The notes beneath the pieces were generated by a model that was not told the DNA's origin, searched no databases, and saw nothing but the letters and a program-made list of their open reading frames with translations. From positions 1 through 42,231 of the forward strand of contig CAYFSC010000002.1 in the NCBI GenBank assembly GCA_964345695.1: a stretch of 42,231 bases of DNA, in the 5' to 3' direction. The DNA comes from CAYFSC01 sp964345695. Lineage in GTDB: Bacteria > Bacteroidota > Rhodothermia > Rhodothermales > Salinibacteraceae. Of this stretch, positions 9,011 through 17,521 are shown piece after piece (positions within the stretch are counted from its first letter, which is position 1; every line of letters starts with the position of its first letter). The position numbers were made by a program, and so were the translations under genes.

Positions 9011-10126
9011 ATGGGTATTCGCATTGAAAATATCCGCAAGTCGTACGGGACCGAGCAGGTGCTGGACGGCATTGATCTGGAGATTCCGGACCGGAGCTTC
9101 TTCAGCATTGTTGCGCCGACGGGGGCAGGAAAGACGACCCTGCTCCGGATCCTGGCGGGTATCGAGGCGGCCGACGCGGGGACGGTTTCCTACGATGGGA
9201 AGGACATGACGGATGTGGACGTGCAGGATCGCAGCGTGGGAATGGTATACCAGGAGTTTATCAACTACCCCTCGCTCACAGTCCGTGAAAATCTGGCCTC
9301 CCCCTTGGAAGTCAGTGGCAACAACTACTCGAAAGAGGAGATTGAGCGGCGCGTGCAGCAGACCGCCGAAATGCTGAAGATCGACCACATCCTCAACAAC
9401 CTGCCCGAGGAAGTGAGCGGGGGCGAGGCGCAGCGGACGGCAATCTCTCGGGCCCTCATTAAGGAGCCCGATTACCTGTTCATGGACGAGCCGCTGGCCA
9501 ACCTGGACTACAAGTTGCGCGAGCAGCTCCGAAGCGACTTCGAGCGGCTGTTTTCCGAGCAAGACACGACTGTTATCTACGCCACGCCGCAGGCGGGCGA
9601 CGCGCTCGCCATGTCGACCCACATCGGCTTTTTGCATGACGGCCACATCATCCAGGACGCGCTACGGGACGAAATCTACTACCGTCCGCGGTATCTGCCG
9701 GTGGCTCGGTATCTGGGAGAGCCGCCGATGAACATCATCCCGGTTACCTTCCGCCAAGACCCGACGTCCACGCAGCGGTACTTCGAGACGGAGGACGGGA
9801 CGCGCCTCCCTGCGGATGGCTTCGACGCCCTTGCCACCGGCGAGGCGTATCGGCTCGGCTTTCGCCCGCAAGACATGACGCTGGCAGACAACGGTGCCGG
9901 CCCGTCGATCTCTCCCGCGCTGTCGTTTGTGGAGACGGTCGGAGCCACCAGCACGTTGCACATGGAGTTTCAGGGGGAGGAAATCTATGCCATCCATCCC
10001 GATCCCGTCCGTTTAGAGATGGGCTCGACCCTTTCTTTCGCGCTGGATCCCGGAAAGTTCTACGTGTACGACCCTGACGCGGGAGATCTCATCGCAACGG
10101 GCGACAAGATCCCGTCCTTCTCATAA
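9011..10126 (+). CDS. glpS: Glycerol ABC importer ATP-binding subunit 1 (GlpS-like)
   Basis: This is a MalK-type ATPase of 371 residues with a C-terminal TOBE-like regulatory domain, which powers a sugar- or polyol-type importer at the inner membrane. Walker A is APTGAGKT (35-42), the Q-loop is Gln81, the signature VSGGEAQ (135-141) is intact, and Walker B YLFMDE ends in Glu160. The switch histidine is missing: the usual THDQ reads TPQA, with Pro193 at the His position. The next gene encodes the second ATPase 18 bp downstream. The order ATPase, ATPase, permease, permease, DUF2160 protein, binding protein matches the rhizobial glycerol transporter, hence the name. That substrate is inferred from gene order and from the adjacent glpD and glpK. 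Note that glpT and glpQ in this naming differ from the E. coli genes of the same names. The operon is probably controlled by the element just upstream. Confidence 0.88.
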   Translation: MGIRIENIRKSYGTEQVLDGIDLEIPDRSFFSIVAPTGAGKTTLLRILAGIEAADAGTVSYDGKDMTDVDVQDRSVGMVYQEFINYPSLTVRENLASPLEVSGNNYSKEEIERRVQQTAEMLKIDHILNNLPEEVSGGEAQRTAISRALIKEPDYLFMDEPLANLDYKLREQLRSDFERLFSEQDTTVIYATPQAGDALAMSTHIGFLHDGHIIQDALRDEIYYRPRYLPVARYLGEPPMNIIPVTFRQDPTSTQRYFETEDGTRLPADGFDALATGEAYRLGFRPQDMTLADNGAGPSISPALSFVETVGATSTLHMEFQGEEIYAIHPDPVRLEMGSTLSFALDPGKFYVYDPDAGDLIATGDKIPSFS

Positions 10127-10144
10127 CGGCACAAACGTGAGTAC

Positions 10145-11263
10145 ATGGCTGAGATCGAAGTCCGTGACATACGACACGTTTACGATCAGGGCACCGCGGA
10201 CGAGACGGTGGCCGTCGATCACGTGGACCTCACCTTAAAAGATGGAACCGCGAATGCGCTGCTCGGCCCGTCTGGATGCGGGAAAACCACCCTTCTCCAA
10301 ATCATCTCTGGACTGCTCCAACCTACGGAGGGCCAGGTTCTCATCGACGGAGAAGATGTCACCGACAAGCCGCCTGCGGAGCGGGACATCGCGCAGGTCT
10401 TCCAGTTTCCGGTGATCTACGATTCGATGGACGTCTACGGCAATCTTGCCTTTCCCCTCCGAAATGGAGGCGTGCCGGAGAACGAGATCCGAGACCGCGT
10501 CGCGGAGATTGCGGAGCTTCTGGAGTTGGAGGACATCCTTCGCAGCAATCCCTCCAACCTCGGGCCTGAGCTCAATCAACTCGTGGCCCTGGGGCGCGGC
10601 ATCATTCGGGCCGACACGTCTGCCATCCTCTTCGACGAGCCCATGACGGACGTAGAGCCCGCCCGCAAGCTTACCATTCGGCGCCGCGTGAAAGAGGCCC
10701 AGCAAGAGTTTGAGATTACGGCCCTGTACGTGACGCACGATCAGCATGAGGCGCTGACCTTTGCTGAACAAGTGGCCATCATGCGCGACGGACGCCTCGT
10801 TCAGTACGATACCGGCGAGAACCTCTACAACAACCCGGTGAACACCTTCATCGGTCACTTCATCGGGAGCCCCGGAATGAACCTTCTCGACTGTGTGGTG
10901 ACAGAGAAGGACGGCGCCCCCCATGCGCAGATTGGTCCTCACACCATCTCCGTATCGAGCACCGTCCATTCCGAAATCGACCTGAACTGGACGGATTGCC
11001 AAATTGGAATTCGGCCGAGCTCGGTGACCGTGCAGGTGGCCGATCCGGAGGAGAATGCGAACTATATGCCTGCAATCGTCGACCAGGTGGAGATGATTGG
11101 AGGCTTTCAGATCATCACGGCGCGTCTTGAAGAGACCGACGTGGAGATCAAGGCCCGCGTGGCCCACGACTTCATGATTGAAGAGGACGCCACAGTCTGG
11201 CTGAGCCTTCCCCCGGACGATGTCCAGTTTTTCCACCAGCAACAGGCCGTGCGCGCTTCGTAG
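10145..11263 (+). CDS. glpT: Glycerol ABC importer ATP-binding subunit 2 (GlpT-like)
   Basis: This second MalK-type ATPase, 372 residues, is the expected partner of the preceding subunit. Walker A GPSGCGKT (41-48), Q-loop Gln87, Walker B AILFDE (Glu165) and the switch His198 in YVTHDQHEAL are all present. The ABC signature is destroyed: where LSGGQ is expected, residues 139-143 read LGPEL, and the D-loop is TDVE instead of ALD. In a head-to-tail dimer this subunit would supply a good nucleotide site but a poor signature, the reverse of its partner. The C-terminal third is a TOBE-like domain. It lies 18 bp after glpS and 54 bp before the first permease gene, so co-transcription is likely. It is not the E. 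coli GlpT antiporter. Confidence 0.88.
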   Translation: MAEIEVRDIRHVYDQGTADETVAVDHVDLTLKDGTANALLGPSGCGKTTLLQIISGLLQPTEGQVLIDGEDVTDKPPAERDIAQVFQFPVIYDSMDVYGNLAFPLRNGGVPENEIRDRVAEIAELLELEDILRSNPSNLGPELNQLVALGRGIIRADTSAILFDEPMTDVEPARKLTIRRRVKEAQQEFEITALYVTHDQHEALTFAEQVAIMRDGRLVQYDTGENLYNNPVNTFIGHFIGSPGMNLLDCVVTEKDGAPHAQIGPHTISVSSTVHSEIDLNWTDCQIGIRPSSVTVQVADPEENANYMPAIVDQVEMIGGFQIITARLEETDVEIKARVAHDFMIEEDATVWLSLPPDDVQFFHQQQAVRAS

Positions 11264-11317
11264 GCACTGTTCGGTTCCCGGCCCCCCCGCGCTTTCTGCA
11301 AGGAGTCCCTTGTTACG

Positions 11318-12184
11318 ATGAAACAACGTCCCTGGTTATTTTTGCTGCCGGCACTGCTGCTCGTGTCGATCAGTGCCTTCATCCCGCTCATTGCGGTCAT
11401 GAACTATTCGCAGCTCACCCTCCTGCCCGGCACCCAGCCGTACTTTTCCGGGCTGGAAAACTTCGTGGCCATTCTTGAGGACGAGGCGTTTCGCGAAGCG
11501 CTGGGCCGCCAGGTCCTGTTTAGCTTCATGGTGCTCATTACGGAGATCCCACTTGGGTTGGGGCTGGCCTTGTGCATGCCGAAGAAAGGGATCGGCGTGG
11601 GCGTGAGCCTCGTCCTGCTCGGCGTTCCGCTGCTGATTCCCTGGAACGTCGTGGGCATCATCTGGCGGGTCTTCACGCGGTCCGACATCGGGGTGCTCCC
11701 CGCCGCGTTCGACTGGGTCGGGTACTCGTACAGCGTCAGCAGCTCCACGATTGACGCCTGGTGGACCGTCCTGGCCATGGACATCTGGCACTGGACGCCC
11801 CTGGTGATTTTGATCTGCTACGCCGGCATTCAGGCGATCCCGGAGGAGTACTACATGGCCGCCAAAATCGACCGGGCTTCGCCGTGGAAGACGTTCCGCT
11901 ATGTGACGCTTCCGAACTTGCGGGGCGTGCTCATCATCGCCGTGTTGCTTCGCCTCATGGACTCGTTCAAGATCTACGCCGAGCCGTTCGTCCTGACCGG
12001 CGGGGGCCCAGGAAGTGCGACGACGTTCCTGAGCACGTACACGTCACGAATGGCCATTGGAGGATTCCAGATGGGACGCGGCGCCGCCACGTCTCTGATC
12101 TATTTCTTCATCGTGATTCTCCTCTCCTTCGTGATCTACATCGTCATGCTTAACCTCGGACAAGGCGCAGGTGAAAGCGAATGA
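11318..12184 (+). CDS. glpP: Glycerol ABC importer permease 1 (GlpP-like)
   Basis: This 288-residue MalF-type inner-membrane permease has about six hydrophobic segments, beginning with FLLPALLLVSISAFIPLI. The cytoplasmic EAA loop that docks the ATPase is at EEYYMAAKIDRASPWKTF followed by TLPNL. Upstream lies AAGGAG (11300-11305), 12 bases before the ATG, one of the few Shine-Dalgarno-like sequences in this operon. Its last codons overlap the next permease gene by ATGA, indicating translational coupling. It would form the membrane heterodimer with that permease. Confidence 0.88.
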   Translation: MKQRPWLFLLPALLLVSISAFIPLIAVMNYSQLTLLPGTQPYFSGLENFVAILEDEAFREALGRQVLFSFMVLITEIPLGLGLALCMPKKGIGVGVSLVLLGVPLLIPWNVVGIIWRVFTRSDIGVLPAAFDWVGYSYSVSSSTIDAWWTVLAMDIWHWTPLVILICYAGIQAIPEEYYMAAKIDRASPWKTFRYVTLPNLRGVLIIAVLLRLMDSFKIYAEPFVLTGGGPGSATTFLSTYTSRMAIGGFQMGRGAATSLIYFFIVILLSFVIYIVMLNLGQGAGESE

Positions 12185-12975
12185 AAAACAGATATTACCT
12201 CATCCTCTTCCTGGTATTCTTGTTGATACCCATTTACTGGATGGTCAACATGTCGTTTAAGCCGAACTCCGAGATTTTGAGTCGGCTGACGCTCTACCCG
12301 CACGAGTTTACCCTCGCGAACTACAAGGAGATTCTGTCCTCCGAGTTTTGGCGGGCCGGGTACATCAACTCCATCATCATGGCCTCGATGAACGTGGTGT
12401 TCGTGACCATCGCGGCACTGCCTGCGGCGTACGCCTTCTCACGGTGGAATTTTCGGGGCGACAAGCACCTGTTTTTCTGGTTCCTGACGAACCGGATGGC
12501 GCCCCCAGCGGCCTTCATGGTGCCGTTCTTCATCCTGTACTCGAACCTGAATCTCATCGATACCTACTGGGCCGTCGCCCTAGCGCACTGCCTGTTCAAC
12601 CTGCCCCTTGCCATCTGGATTTTGGAAGGGTTCATGTCCGGCATTCCGAAGGAGATCGACGAGATGGCCTTCATCGACGGGCATAGCTTCACCAGCTTCT
12701 GTTGGAATATCTTCCTCCCGTTGATCAAACCCGGCATCGCCGTCACGGCGTTTCTGACGTTCATGTTCTCCTGGGTCGAACTGCTTCTGGCCCGAACATT
12801 GACAAACGAGGCCGCCCAGCCCATCACGGTGACCCTCACCCGTAGCCTGGGGGCCGGCGGCTGGGACTGGGGCGTGCTCGCGGCTGCGGGCGTGATCGCC
12901 ATGATTCCCGGTGCCATCATCGTGTATCTCGTTCGGGACCTGCTGGCCACTGGATTCTCCATGGGACGCGTGTGA
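12181..12975 (+). CDS. glpQ: Glycerol ABC importer permease 2 (GlpQ-like)
   Basis: This 264-residue MalG-type permease starts inside the stop codon of the previous gene (ATGA overlap). Hydrophobic segments begin with YYLILFLVFLLIPIYWMV, and the EAA loop reads EIDEMAFIDGHSFTSF, followed by a conserved Leu-Pro. The length and topology are usual for MalG-type importers. With the first permease it should form the channel for the imported polyol. The name follows the rhizobial glycerol transporter, not the E. coli glycerophosphodiesterase GlpQ. Confidence 0.88.
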   Translation: MKNRYYLILFLVFLLIPIYWMVNMSFKPNSEILSRLTLYPHEFTLANYKEILSSEFWRAGYINSIIMASMNVVFVTIAALPAAYAFSRWNFRGDKHLFFWFLTNRMAPPAAFMVPFFILYSNLNLIDTYWAVALAHCLFNLPLAIWILEGFMSGIPKEIDEMAFIDGHSFTSFCWNIFLPLIKPGIAVTAFLTFMFSWVELLLARTLTNEAAQPITVTLTRSLGAGGWDWGVLAAAGVIAMIPGAIIVYLVRDLLATGFSMGRV

Positions 12976-13104
12976 TTCGACCGTCTGCGTTCCCACGGAT
13001 CTCCGTCTTCCGTTCTGCGGACGAGGAGGAGAGGCCCGATTGGGAGGGGGGACGTCCGCGCTTCCCCCATCGAACACTTTTGCTTCATAAACTGACCTCG
13101 CCCC

Positions 13105-13395
13105 ATGCTCGACCTCCCACCCGATTGGATGAACTGGACCCTGTCCACCCTGCTCTTCCTCGGGGCGATTGTTCTTCTGCTCGTCACGCTGACGATGTGG
13201 GACATCAACGATCCCGGGTGGGCGCGCAAGGGGCTTCTCCCCATTGAGACGACGCGGGGTGACCGTGTTTTCATGGGCCTGCTCCTCACCGGATGCATCT
13301 TTTGCTTTTGGCTCTACTTCTTCGGCCAGACGGCCGCCTGGGGCGTCCTTCTGCTGGGGGCCCTCGCTGTTGCCGGGGCCATCAATCTTTTCTGA
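13105..13395 (+). CDS. DUF2160 small integral membrane protein of the glycerol importer operon
   Basis: This 96-residue protein is almost entirely hydrophobic with three membrane segments and matches the DUF2160 pattern: a Trp-rich start (DWMNWTLSTLLFLG), TMWDIN in the middle, then KGLLPIETTRGDR before the second segment. The family is a recurrent companion of GlpSTPQV-type glycerol importers and lies between the permease and binding-protein genes, exactly as here. Its molecular role is not known to me; association with the permease is a guess from context. It begins 129 bp after the permease gene, so a separate translation signal is needed, but the same direction and function argue for one operon. 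Confidence 0.82.
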   Translation: MLDLPPDWMNWTLSTLLFLGAIVLLLVTLTMWDINDPGWARKGLLPIETTRGDRVFMGLLLTGCIFCFWLYFFGQTAAWGVLLLGALAVAGAINLF

Positions 13396-13525
13396 GCGCG
13401 GCGGCGAGAGGCTGCGAGCGGTTGTGCCGTGAACCGGAAGAGCGGTCGCGACTCTTCTCGCACCGAGACCTCCTGCCCCATTGGCTCCCACTTTTCTCTT
13501 GCATCCCCCCACAGACCCTGGTCCA

Positions 13526-13597
13526 AACCGCTTTGGGAATATGGAATCATTTTCCTGGAAGATTGGACTATCGATGAAGAAAAGCGCTTTCTACACT
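13526..13597 (+). promoter_or_regulatory. Duplicated two-part control element, copy 2 (binding-protein gene)
   Basis: This is the counterpart of the element at 8848-8920. It contains AACCGCTTTGGGAA, the paired TGGAA motifs 14 bp apart (13542 and 13556), and the palindrome AAGCGCTT (13582-13589) directly before TACACT. The preceding CCAAACCGCTTTGG (13523-13536) is itself a near-perfect dyad with a central CpG. Confidence 0.7.
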
Positions 13598-13644
13598 ACA
13601 AATAGTACGCTAAGAAAAATCGGAGGCTTTGCATGCTCGGTGCC

Positions 13645-13656
13645 GGAAGCGCTTAC
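13645..13656. promoter_or_regulatory. Further LacI-type operator candidate
   Basis: GGAAGCGCTTAC contains the same AAGCGCTT core (13647-13654), 65 bp downstream of the core in the duplicated element. Two sites about six helical turns apart would allow a looped repressor tetramer, or the second site may act as a roadblock. Confidence 0.4.
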
Positions 13657-13984
13657 GTCGCGCTTCTCCCGCGTGCTGTCTCCGGCCCCTGACGGCAGAG
13701 GGGCCCTGCCGCGCGACGTCCATCGCCGCGCGACTCCCCATAGTCTGCCCGCCGACAGTGTTTGAATACGGTGTCTGAACAATGTCCCTTTTCCGCTGAC
13801 CAGGTCCCCCGAACCGGTCCTTCTTTACGTCGCCGTGGAGGGCCCCGTGTCATTCCGATTCTGAGGACGAGCAGCATCGGATCCCCGGATGCATGTTTGG
13901 CTGACGCCAAGCCTGAAGGCAGCCAATTGCACCAAGTACCGAACAACCTCGATTCCCCTTTTCACTACTAATGGTGGCTTCGTT

Positions 13985-15838
13985 ATGAGTACACCTTACC
14001 AGTCACGCACGGCGTCCCATCCCTGGCTCTTTCCAGTGATCCTGTGCGCCGTAGCACTCATGTTTCAACCGTTCACCGTTGCACAGGCCCAAGACTGGCC
14101 GGACGAGCCCAACTACCCGGACATCACGAAACAGGAAGCCCGGGAGTACGCCCAGAACGAGTACGGCCCGCTCAACGACCGCAAACGAGCGGCAATCAAG
14201 TGGGCGTTCGAGTTTCAGCCGTCGGTGCTGACGCTGAAAGAGCAGATCGACGAACTGATGTGGTTTGCGGAAAACGCCGATCAGCTCCAGGGAACTGACA
14301 TCGAGTCGGTGGCCGAAACGATCAAGACGCACACCTGGGAGTCTGAAGTCCTCACCGAGGCTTTCGCCGAGATCACGGGCATCGACGTGACGCACAACAT
14401 TATCGGCGAGGGCGACCTCGTGGAGAAACTCCAGACGCAGTTCGCGTCCGGGCGGACCGTTTACGACATCTACGTCAACGACGCCGACCTGATAGGAACG
14501 CACATTCGGCTTCAGAGCTTGGTGAACCTGACCGACTACATGAACGGGGCCGGGAGTGACATCACCAATCCGCGCCTGGACCTCGACGACTTTCTCAATC
14601 CTGAGTTCGGCCAGAACTACGAAGGCGACCAGATTCAGCTCCCCGACCAGCAGTTCGCGAATCTCTACTGGTTCCGATACGACTGGTTTACCGACCCCGA
14701 CATCAAGCAGATGTTCAGGGACGAGTATGGCTACGAACTTGGGGTGCCAGTGAACTGGGCCGCGTACGAGGACATCGCCGAGTTCTTCACCGAGTCGGTT
14801 TCCCCCTCCGACGTCGGCGCCGACACCGAAGGCATCTATGGCCACATGGATTACGGTCGCCGCGGTCCCTCGCTGGGGTGGCGGTTTACGGATGCATGGC
14901 TCTCAATTGCGGGCGTCGGCGACACCGGCCTCCCGAACGGACAGCCGGTGGACGAGTGGGGCATTCGCGTCGAGGACCGCATCCCGGTTGGCTCTTCGGT
15001 GAGCCGTGGCGGCGCGACGAACAGTCCGGCCGCCTACTACGCCACCCAGAAGTATATAGACTGGCTGAACGATTACGCGCCCCCCTACGCCCCGTCGATG
15101 AGCTGGTCGGAGGCTGGACCGGTGCCGTCCCGCGGAAGTGTGGCACAGCGGGTGTTCCAGTACATCACGTTCCTCTCGGCCGAACCCTTCACCTCGCCGG
15201 AGTCGGCAGTGACAGATGACGAGGGCAACCCGAAGTGGCGCGTGGCCCCGACGCCCCATGGCCGCTACTGGGACGAAGGCATGAAGGTCGGCTACCAGGA
15301 TGCGGGAAGCTGGAGCATTCCAAAGCAGACCACGGGCGACAAGCGTCGTGCCTCGTGGCTCTGGGCCCAGTTCGCCGTCTCGAAAACGGTCACGCTTAAC
15401 AAGTTCAACGTGGGCCGGACACCGATCCGCAAGTCGACGGTGAACTCCGAGTACTGGCAGGAGCGGGAAGGCGACCTCGGCGGACTCATCACCTTCTATA
15501 CTTCCCCGGTTGAGGATCAATGGACTGATTCTGGCCCGAATGTCCCGCACTACCCGCTTCTTGCGGAGCAGTGGTGGAAGCAGGTGGCCAACGCGGTGAC
15601 GGGAGATAAGACCGTCAAGCAGGCGATGGACGACCTCGCCAACATCCAGAACTCCTTGATGCAGCGCCTGCGGATGTCCAAGTACTCGCCGAAGCTCAAT
15701 CCGGAGCGCTCCCGCGAATACTGGTTGGAGCAGCCGGGTGCGCCAAAGGCCGAGCGCTCACCCGAAGAGCCAGAGACGGTTCCCTACGATGAACTCCTCA
15801 AGCAGTGGGAGCGCACGTCCACCTCGGACATGAACTAG
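13985..15838 (+). CDS. glpV: Glycerol ABC importer substrate-binding protein (GlpV-like)
   Basis: This 617-residue exported protein is the periplasmic receptor of the importer. The start at MSTPYQSRT gives a clear signal peptide (hydrophobic PVILCAVALMF core) with cleavage predicted after Ala35 (VAQA before QDW). The mature protein is rich in Asp and Glu, as expected for a halophile. It is larger than ordinary sugar-binding proteins (about 400 residues), but this fits the large binding proteins of the GlpV type, with a tail after residue 560 containing SPKLNPERSREYWLEQPG. An upstream in-frame Met at 13889 would precede the signal peptide by 32 residues and is rejected. It has its own control element upstream and a strong hairpin just after the stop, so it may be expressed separately from the membrane subunits. 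Substrate assignment to glycerol is by context. Confidence 0.87.
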   Translation: MSTPYQSRTASHPWLFPVILCAVALMFQPFTVAQAQDWPDEPNYPDITKQEAREYAQNEYGPLNDRKRAAIKWAFEFQPSVLTLKEQIDELMWFAENADQLQGTDIESVAETIKTHTWESEVLTEAFAEITGIDVTHNIIGEGDLVEKLQTQFASGRTVYDIYVNDADLIGTHIRLQSLVNLTDYMNGAGSDITNPRLDLDDFLNPEFGQNYEGDQIQLPDQQFANLYWFRYDWFTDPDIKQMFRDEYGYELGVPVNWAAYEDIAEFFTESVSPSDVGADTEGIYGHMDYGRRGPSLGWRFTDAWLSIAGVGDTGLPNGQPVDEWGIRVEDRIPVGSSVSRGGATNSPAAYYATQKYIDWLNDYAPPYAPSMSWSEAGPVPSRGSVAQRVFQYITFLSAEPFTSPESAVTDDEGNPKWRVAPTPHGRYWDEGMKVGYQDAGSWSIPKQTTGDKRRASWLWAQFAVSKTVTLNKFNVGRTPIRKSTVNSEYWQEREGDLGGLITFYTSPVEDQWTDSGPNVPHYPLLAEQWWKQVANAVTGDKTVKQAMDDLANIQNSLMQRLRMSKYSPKLNPERSREYWLEQPGAPKAERSPEEPETVPYDELLKQWERTSTSDMN

Positions 15839-16291
15839 CGCCTCCATACGCACTCCACGCGGCGTTCCGTGATTGCAGCGCGGGAGGGGGAAACGCGCTC
15901 CCGCGCTGCAAGCGGGACATGCCGGGAGGTGCGACGAACGTTCCATACGATCGCTGGACGACGGGGCGACCGTCACCGGTTGATTCGCGCCGTTTGCTCT
16001 GGCCCCACGTCGGACCTGTCGTCTCGACGACCCCGTCCGGAAAGCGTTCACATCGTGTCCATGGAGGTGCGGTGTGTCCGTACGGAATTCGGAGGCCGTC
16101 CGTCCGCCGTTTGAACCGTCCGCTTTGCGGTTGTAGACCGCGCTCAACGCATATTGCGGTGCGGTGTCCACTCGACCCGATCTGAGAATGCGATCCCTGC
16201 ACGGGCCCGGCTCTTTCGTCCGTGGCACGTTCGGAGGTCGTTCTCTGAAGTACCCCTCATCGTCCTACCCCCATTCGAGCTCTTTCAGCCT
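15839..16291. other. Gap between binding-protein and porin genes
   Basis: This 453-bp stretch has no credible gene. It begins with the hairpin at 15873-15911. A weaker operator-like sequence, GGAAAGCGTTCACA, lies at 16039-16052 and matches the general LacI-family pattern imperfectly. The second half should contain the promoter for the porin gene, but no clear hexamers are visible. Confidence 0.5.
15873..15911 (+). terminator. Strong hairpin after the binding-protein gene
   Basis: A perfect 14-bp stem, left arm at 15873-15886 (TTGCAGCGCGGGAG) and right arm at 15898-15911, closes an 11-base loop 34 bp after the stop codon. There is no run of T after it, so it may be a terminator of an unusual type or a 3-prime stabilising structure that boosts binding-protein mRNA. 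Confidence 0.6.
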
Positions 16292-17521
16292 ATGTTGAAC
16301 GATCACGACACGACACAGCAATCGACCTCGACCTTGATCCGACAAGCCTGTAGCAGCCTCTTGGCCCTGCTGCTGGTTGCCGCCACCGCGCTCCCAGCAC
16401 AGGCGCAGATGGAAGATGGGGAACTCCCCGAGATTGACTTCGCCGTCAACGTGATGCAGTCGGCCCAGTGGTTGGGCGTCGACGACACCAACCCCCTGAA
16501 GCGTGACAACCTGGACGACGACCACGCCGGCTTCCACCGCGTGCGGGCGGGACTGAATCTGAACGTCCAGTTTCACGAGCGGGTGAGCGCCCTGGTGATG
16601 ATTGAGTCGGAGCCCAACGACTTTGGAGGGCTCGACGTCTCTTCCCAGTTTGAACCGCAAATCGACTTCGCCATCATGGACGTGCAGCTCAACGACCAGC
16701 TCACGTTTCGTGCCGGTACACCGGTGACGGGCCTCTTCAAATTCCGTGGCTACACGGACGGTCCGGTCGTGCAGGGAAATCCAGTTATTGGAAACTCGCC
16801 GGCCGACATCATTACCGCCGGTCAGGGCGTGAAGCTCCTCGGAAGCTTCGAGAGCGTCGGGTTTGACGTCACGGTCAACCGTGGCTTCGGGGAGTCCTTT
16901 GACTCTGGGGGAACGACCGGTGTCGATCTCCTGGCCAACCTGACGATCCAGCCATCTGACATGTACGGCGTCGGGCTGGGCGTCGCCACGGCCACCGGGA
17001 ACAAGCTTCTGCAGGCCGCGGCCGGTGACGGAGAGAACTACAATCTAACCGGAGGCGCGAGCGCCTCGCGGGAGACGCACGCCGCGATGCCCGGGGAGAC
17101 AATCGTGCAGGGAGACGCGATGGTGAACGTGCCGAACGTAAAAGTGAGTGCCTGGGGCGGCTTTGCCACGGGACAGATTGCGGGGTCGACGATCAATCCC
17201 GCCGTGAACAGTCTCGGGGACGACGCGCAGGCCGCTTACGTTGGCGTGAATGCCAAGCTTGATGCGACCGAGTCTGTGTTCTTCGGTCTCCGCGGCACGC
17301 TCGTCTCGAACATCTCTGACGAGGAGGACGCAAGCGTCTCGAGCGCCGACTTTGACGAGAGTTCCTCCCTCAGCCGTATCGAGGCGAGCGTCGGGTTTAC
17401 CTTCCTCGACGCGGCCATGCTGAAGGTGAGCGGCATTCGCCAGGTGGAGGGAATCAACTCCTTCGGTCAGATTGGCAACAACTGGTTCGGGGCGGCCACA
17501 GAGCTGTCCTTCGCCTTCTAA
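16292..17521 (+). CDS. Outer-membrane beta-barrel (porin-like) protein
   Basis: This 409-residue protein has a signal peptide (SSLLALLLVAATALPAQA, cleavage after Ala38) and an otherwise strand-rich body with alternating hydrophobic residues. It ends in LSFAF, the terminal-Phe signature recognised by the BAM outer-membrane assembly machinery. The body is rich in Asp, Gly and Asn. The segments FRVRAGLNLNVQFHERV-like and VGVNAKLDATESVFFGLRG fit barrel strands. I do not recognise a specific family; the porin assignment is by architecture. It sits between the glycerol-binding protein and glpD, so it is a plausible outer-membrane entry channel for glycerol. The start at the Met of MLNDHDTTQ is chosen because the signal peptide follows closely; an upstream in-frame Met at 16154 is unlikely. 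Confidence 0.75.
   Translation: MLNDHDTTQQSTSTLIRQACSSLLALLLVAATALPAQAQMEDGELPEIDFAVNVMQSAQWLGVDDTNPLKRDNLDDDHAGFHRVRAGLNLNVQFHERVSALVMIESEPNDFGGLDVSSQFEPQIDFAIMDVQLNDQLTFRAGTPVTGLFKFRGYTDGPVVQGNPVIGNSPADIITAGQGVKLLGSFESVGFDVTVNRGFGESFDSGGTTGVDLLANLTIQPSDMYGVGLGVATATGNKLLQAAAGDGENYNLTGGASASRETHAAMPGETIVQGDAMVNVPNVKVSAWGGFATGQIAGSTINPAVNSLGDDAQAAYVGVNAKLDATESVFFGLRGTLVSNISDEEDASVSSADFDESSSLSRIEASVGFTFLDAAMLKVSGIRQVEGINSFGQIGNNWFGAATELSFAF

Larger units (their letters stand above)
13396..13984. promoter_or_regulatory. Control region before the binding-protein gene
   Basis: No gene is supported in this 589-bp stretch. It holds the second copy of the duplicated control element (13526-13597) and another AAGCGCTT palindrome at 13647-13654. 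The binding protein is usually needed in excess over the membrane subunits, so a private promoter here would make sense. The leader after the element is unusually long, about 390 bases. Confidence 0.65.

Noticed and set aside
9011..15838. Identification as a Ugp-type glycerol 3-phosphate importer
   Set aside because: The presence of two ATPases, a DUF2160 protein and a very large binding protein, with glpK nearby, fits the glycerol importer better than the UgpBAEC layout.
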